Assembly (NCBI GenBank): GCA_947053655.1
Contig: CAMRTO010000002.1
Location: 25,279 to 89,278 of the forward strand
Origin: an uncultured Clostridia bacterium
GTDB taxonomy: Bacteria; Bacillota; Clostridia; Christensenellales; Borkfalkiaceae
DNA: 64,000 nucleotides
Direction: 5' to 3'
The notes beneath the pieces were generated by a model. That model saw only the letters and a list, made by a program, of their open reading frames with translations. It ran no database searches and was not told where the DNA came from. The position numbers were made by a program, and so were the translations under genes. Numbering within the stretch: the stretch's first letter is position 1; each line of letters starts with the position of its first letter. Shown here piece after piece: positions 60,936 to 64,000 of this stretch.

Positions 60936-60968
60936 AAAACAAAACGGCATAATAAGGAGTTTTAAATT

Positions 60969-61544
60969 ATGGCATCTATTTTGGCAGGAGATATAAGAAA
61001 AGGTTCCACTTTCGAGTATAACGGTAAAGGCGTTTATACAGTAACCGAATTCCAGCACGTAAAACCCGGCAAGGGCGCGGCGTTCGTAAGAACTACGCTT
61101 AAAAACGTTGTTACAGGACAGGTTTTGTCGGACATAACGTTTAACCCTACGGCTAAGCTTGAAACCGCACAGGTTGAAACCAAGAAAATGACTTATTCCT
61201 ATACCGACGGCGAGTTCTATTACTTTATGGATCCGGATACGTTCGACATGATTACTTTGAACTTATCGCAGGTAGAGGAAGCTTTGAAGTTTATAAAAGA
61301 AAACGATACCGTTACGGTTAAATCTCTTAACGGCACGGCTTTCTCGGTAGAGCCCGAAAACTTTGTTGAACTTAAAATTACGGAGTGCGAGCCCGGTGTA
61401 AAGGGTAATACCGCTACAAACGCAATGAAAAACGCCGTTGTTGAAACCGGCGCGACAATTCAAGTGCCCATGTTCGTCGAAGAAGGCGAGGTTATCCGTA
61501 TCGATACCCGCACGGGCGAATATATGTCGCGCGTAGGCAAATAA
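60969..61544 (+). CDS. efp: Translation elongation factor P
   Basis: 191 residues, relieving ribosome stalls at polyproline. Three beta-barrel domains; domain I has [13 protein letters not shown], with K35 at the tip of the loop that Firmicutes modify or leave bare. It ends [23 protein letters not shown] lies before the ATG. PL9-like and proline-rich lipoproteins in the window would be likely clients only in principle. Confidence 0.96.
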   Translation: MASILAGDIRKGSTFEYNGKGVYTVTEFQHVKPGKGAAFVRTTLKNVVTGQVLSDITFNPTAKLETAQVETKKMTYSYTDGEFYYFMDPDTFDMITLNLSQVEEALKFIKENDTVTVKSLNGTAFSVEPENFVELKITECEPGVKGNTATNAMKNAVVETGATIQVPMFVEEGEVIRIDTRTGEYMSRVGK

Positions 61545-61547
61545 ATT

Positions 61548-61985
61548 TTGAAAGCCGTAATTCAGCGGACGGGTAAAACTTCGCTTTCCGTAGACGGCAA
61601 ATTAATATCGGAAATCCCGTTCGGGCTTACGGTATATTTCGGCGTAGAAGTCGGAGATACCGAAAAGCAGGCGGAAGCGTTTGCAAAAAAAATAGTGCGG
61701 CTCAGGATTTTCGAGGATGAGAACGGTAAAATGAATAAGTCCGTGCTCGACGTGAACGGTGAAATTCTTTTTGTTTCTCAGTTTACGCTTTTAGCGGACT
61801 GCTCGCACGGGAACCGTCCTGATTTTATTGCCGCAGAGCGACCGGAAAAGGCTGAATTGCTTTATGAAAGGACTGCCGAATTAATGCGCGGATACGGCGT
61901 AACCGTAAAAACGGGAGTATTCGGCGCGGACATGAAAATCAGTCAGTACAACGACGGACCCGTAACAATAGTATACGAAATTTAA
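61548..61985 (+). CDS. dtd: D-aminoacyl-tRNA deacylase
   Basis: 145 residues; removes D-amino acids and glycine mischarged on tRNA. MKAVIQRTGKTSLSVDG, SQFTLLADCSHGNRPDF (the conserved SQFTL segment) and the C-terminal NDGPVTIVYE (gly-cisPro-equivalent GP motif) identify it. It uses a TTG start three bases after the efp stop, depending on coupling. Confidence 0.93.
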   Translation: MKAVIQRTGKTSLSVDGKLISEIPFGLTVYFGVEVGDTEKQAEAFAKKIVRLRIFEDENGKMNKSVLDVNGEILFVSQFTLLADCSHGNRPDFIAAERPEKAELLYERTAELMRGYGVTVKTGVFGADMKISQYNDGPVTIVYEI

Positions 61986-61987
61986 AT

Positions 61988-62016
61988 TCAGGGCGAGCTT
62001 TCGCCCTGATTCTTTC
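61988..62016 (+). terminator. Hairpin terminator after dtd
   Basis: Nine-base stem TCAGGGCGA / TCGCCCTGA with loop GCTT, then TTCTTTCTT. Confidence 0.65.
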
Positions 62017-62027
62017 TTCAAAACAAT

Positions 62028-62564
62028 ATGCATATTATCAGACATTTTTTAACGGTATGCCGGCACAGGCGTACTGTGAGAAAGCTTTGTTTTAAGTGCG
62101 GACTTATAAGACAGGGTCTTTTTCACGATATTTCAAAATTCAGCCCGGCAGAGTTTTTCCCGGGAGCAAAATACTATCAGGGTTATCGCAGTCCTCAGGC
62201 AAAAGAGCGCGAGGAGCTGGGCTATTCCCCAGCCTGGCTACATCATAAGGGCAGGAACAAGCATCACTTCGAGTACTGGACGGACTTTGCGGACGGCAGG
62301 AGAATGTTTGTTGAAATGCCTGCAAAGTATCTTGCGGAAATGATTTGCGACAGGATAGCCGCCTGCAAAATTTATTTAAAAGATAAATATTCAGACGATA
62401 AACCCCTTGAGTACTTCGAAAGTAAAACGGACAAAGAGGGGATGAATCCTCTAACTTGCGAAAAGTTGCGTTACTTTTTGAAAATGCTTAAAGAGGAAGG
62501 GGAAAAGCAAACCTTCAAATCGCTTAAACGCTACGTTAAAGACAATAAAAAAGCTACCCGCTGA
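62028..62564 (+). CDS. DUF5662 family protein
   Basis: 178 residues, cytoplasmic. HDISKFSPAEF, HHKGRNKHHFEYW and MICDRIAACKIY are rich in His and Asp in an HD-like arrangement, suggesting a metal site. The family (DUF5662) has no established function. Its TGA stop lies inside the loop of a strong two-way terminator. It has no clear Shine-Dalgarno (ACAATATG) and follows a hairpin, so its own expression signal is uncertain. Confidence 0.75.
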   Translation: MHIIRHFLTVCRHRRTVRKLCFKCGLIRQGLFHDISKFSPAEFFPGAKYYQGYRSPQAKEREELGYSPAWLHHKGRNKHHFEYWTDFADGRRMFVEMPAKYLAEMICDRIAACKIYLKDKYSDDKPLEYFESKTDKEGMNPLTCEKLRYFLKMLKEEGEKQTFKSLKRYVKDNKKATR

Positions 62565-62579
62565 GCGGGTAGCTTTTTT
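62549..62579. terminator. Bidirectional terminator over the DUF5662 stop codon
   Basis: Ten-base stem AGCTACCCGC / GCGGGTAGCT with a three-base loop TGA, which is the stop codon. TTTTTT follows, and AAAAAA precedes (a T-run for the minus-strand gene). Confidence 0.93.
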
Positions 62580-63831
62580 ACTTCGTTCTGGAAATGCTGA
62601 CGTTGTCCGTTTTGCGGTTTCTCAGTTCTTTTACGGGGTGTTCGCTGTCCTGATATCTGTAATCCTGACCGAGCCTTTCGATAGCTTTCTTTATAACAAG
62701 ATGCGACGCATTCTTTTCGGGGTCGCCCGACATATATTTTTGATAATCGAAATATCTATGACCGTCGGGTATTTTCCTTATGTCCTTGAAGTCGCGTATA
62801 GTTTCCGTATTGTCTGCTGTCATTTTTACGGTGTCCTGCAATACTTTTCTGATATATTCTTTATTGCCGCCGAGTTTTAAAAGTTGAGGGAATTCCCCTG
62901 TCCCGCAGACGGATTCGAACGTTTTGTTTTCATACTTCTTTAAAAGCTTTGCCGCGGTTTTTAAGTGGGCAATTTCCATTTTATAATGCTCTGTCCAAAT
63001 TTTCTTTATGCTTTCGTCGCGCTCGTCCTGCATTGCCGAGTAGTAAAGCCAACATTCGCAGTATTCGTGCATTACCCACTGTTCCAGCCAAGTGAGATTG
63101 GGGTCTTTAAGGCTTTCGTATTGCGTAACGTGCGCCTCTTCTATCATTGCTATTTCCGCGTAAAGTTTGCGTCCCAAATCGTTTTTATACCACTGGGCTA
63201 TGTTCATATAATAGTTCATCGTCTGTTGCTCCGCCGCGGTTATGGTGCTTGCAACAAGCTTTGTATACAAATCCGCTTTTTCCGCCGTCATGTGTGGAGA
63301 TACGTCGTCGGAAGGATACCTGTGTTCGGCTACGGTGGGCCTGCCGGGCATTATTTCGGTAAATTTTCCAACCAGCATATCGGCGTCTTCGTTTTTGTCC
63401 ATTTTAAGAAGATTCGCATAACGGTAGAGGTGGTCGAAATCTTCCAGTAAGGCAAAATTCAAAGCCTGTATATTGTTGACGTCCGTTTCATGTCTTGCAA
63501 GGACTGCCGTTAAATCGACGGCAAGCTGTTCGTATGCTATCGTAGTTTCCAAAATGCTTTCGTTTAAGGGTTTTAAACAGCTTATGCGCTTTTGCTGTTG
63601 CTGTTCCTGCCTGCGTACTACGGCAAGGGCGGACAGAATTTCGGGTTCGCTGCAGTGTCTTGCAAATTGATGCATAAACCATTGCGATTCGAACTCGGTT
63701 CCGTTCATTAAAATTACGCGCGTCTTGGTATAGGGCGACGTTTTGGCTTTATTATAGCTTTTGGGATACATTTTTTTCAGCGGTAAAAAACTGTTTTCAA
63801 GACTTTTTGATTTTTCTTTAATAGGGTTCAT
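62578..63831 (-). CDS. Ferritin-like-fold protein of unknown function
   Basis: 417 residues, mainly helical. Several helices carry Glu/His pairs in the style of ferritin-like diiron proteins: ALLEDFDHLYRYANLL (about 145), AMIEEAHVTQYESL (about 230), WVMHEYCECW (about 255) and YKMEIAHLKTAAKLLKKYE (about 285). The N-terminus (about 1-45) is basic and polar; the C-terminus is charged. I do not recognise a named family; a diiron or iron-storage role is inference. It has a good GGAGG site and is convergent with DUF5662. No consensus sigma-A promoter is visible upstream. Confidence 0.7.
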   Translation of the reverse strand: MNPIKEKSKSLENSFLPLKKMYPKSYNKAKTSPYTKTRVILMNGTEFESQWFMHQFARHCSEPEILSALAVVRRQEQQQQKRISCLKPLNESILETTIAYEQLAVDLTAVLARHETDVNNIQALNFALLEDFDHLYRYANLLKMDKNEDADMLVGKFTEIMPGRPTVAEHRYPSDDVSPHMTAEKADLYTKLVASTITAAEQQTMNYYMNIAQWYKNDLGRKLYAEIAMIEEAHVTQYESLKDPNLTWLEQWVMHEYCECWLYYSAMQDERDESIKKIWTEHYKMEIAHLKTAAKLLKKYENKTFESVCGTGEFPQLLKLGGNKEYIRKVLQDTVKMTADNTETIRDFKDIRKIPDGHRYFDYQKYMSGDPEKNASHLVIKKAIERLGQDYRYQDSEHPVKELRNRKTDNVSISRTK

Positions 63832-63930
63832 GTATTGCCTCCGTATAGTTTATTACCATACGAAAAAATTTTTATTCCCCGATTGTAAAATGCTTTTCTT
63901 TTTTAAGTGTTTATGGTATATTTAATACAC

Positions 63931-64000
63931 GCAGGTGTCGCCTATCGGTATGGCGTCAGCTTCCCAAGCTGATTTCGGCGGGTCCGACTCCCGTCACCTG
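63931..64000 (+). tRNA. tRNA-Gly (anticodon CCC), 3' end cut by window
   Basis: Acceptor GCAGGTG pairs with the terminal CACCTG, the last base falling outside the window. D arm GCC...GGC, anticodon stem TCAGC / GCTGA with loop TTCCCAA (anticodon CCC, reading GGG), T arm GCGGG-TCCGACT-CCCGT. All arms are intact up to the edge. Confidence 0.93.

Noticed and set aside
1..64000. CRISPR arrays, insertion sequences or prophage
   Set aside because: No spaced repeat array, transposase, integrase or phage structural gene was found on either strand.

Overview
The window is a chromosomal segment of a low-to-mid G+C Firmicute, most likely an uncultured anaerobic Clostridia. The gene orders dnaG-rpoD-trmK-nif3 and ispG-[polC]-rimP-nusA-ylxR-ylxQ-infB-rbfA-nrnA-truB-ribF are classic for the phylum. 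A sigma-K-type sporulation sigma factor with a hydrophobic pro-sequence, Gram-positive lipoproteins without outer-membrane genes, and a TM1266-type hydrogenase regulator point to a spore-forming anaerobe. Purine synthesis uses a single-chain PurL. Eighteen sigma-A promoters with exact 17-base spacers can be read directly.

Layout. 1-5.6 kb: end of dnaG, rpoD, trmK, nif3, a zinc-ribbon protein, an SGNH hydrolase and a flavoprotein, closed by a two-way terminator. 5.6-7.3 kb: an archaeal-type AspRS on the minus strand, divergent from a 6S RNA gene. 7.4-12.1 kb: an AT-richer accessory pair, an Ig-like lipoprotein and a 1293-residue family-9 pectate-lyase-like lipoprotein. 12.2-16.6 kb: tRNA-Glu, then MarR and a heterodimeric ABC exporter. 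16.6-28.3 kb: sigK, tyrS, yigZ, recX-birA-nnr, a manganese riboswitch with a CaCA exchanger, a lone MazF, lspA-rlu, a small membrane protein and der-plsY. 28.5-36.3 kb: mixed accessory genes: an AT-rich P-loop kinase, a PH-domain membrane protein divergent from a YbhJ-like hydratase, a small lipoprotein, a TM1266 regulator with an ABC importer, mscL and a DUF1294 protein. 36.3-47.4 kb: purECFMNHDL. 47.4-59.9 kb: nrdR, ispG, a polymerase-less polC remnant, the rimP-to-ribF translation operon, a DUF3267 protease and an endonuclease-IV-like protein. 59.9-64 kb: an M24 peptidase, efp, dtd, a DUF5662 protein, a ferritin-like protein of unknown role on the minus strand, and a tRNA-Gly cut by the window end.

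The points most worth a second look are: (1) a substrate-binding lipoprotein (32752-33765) whose two lobes are in swapped order, as in a circular permutation; (2) the gene in the conserved polC position, which keeps the N-terminal, OB and DEDDh exonuclease parts but lacks PHP and polymerase domains; (3) several genes (lspA, the hydratase and the divergent PH-domain gene, probably recX) whose -10 box ends six to nine bases before the ATG with no Shine-Dalgarno, implying leaderless mRNAs; (4) a 6S RNA and a yybP-ykoY Mn2+ riboswitch read from sequence; (5) a sporulation-type promoter with a tandem repeat upstream of sigK.
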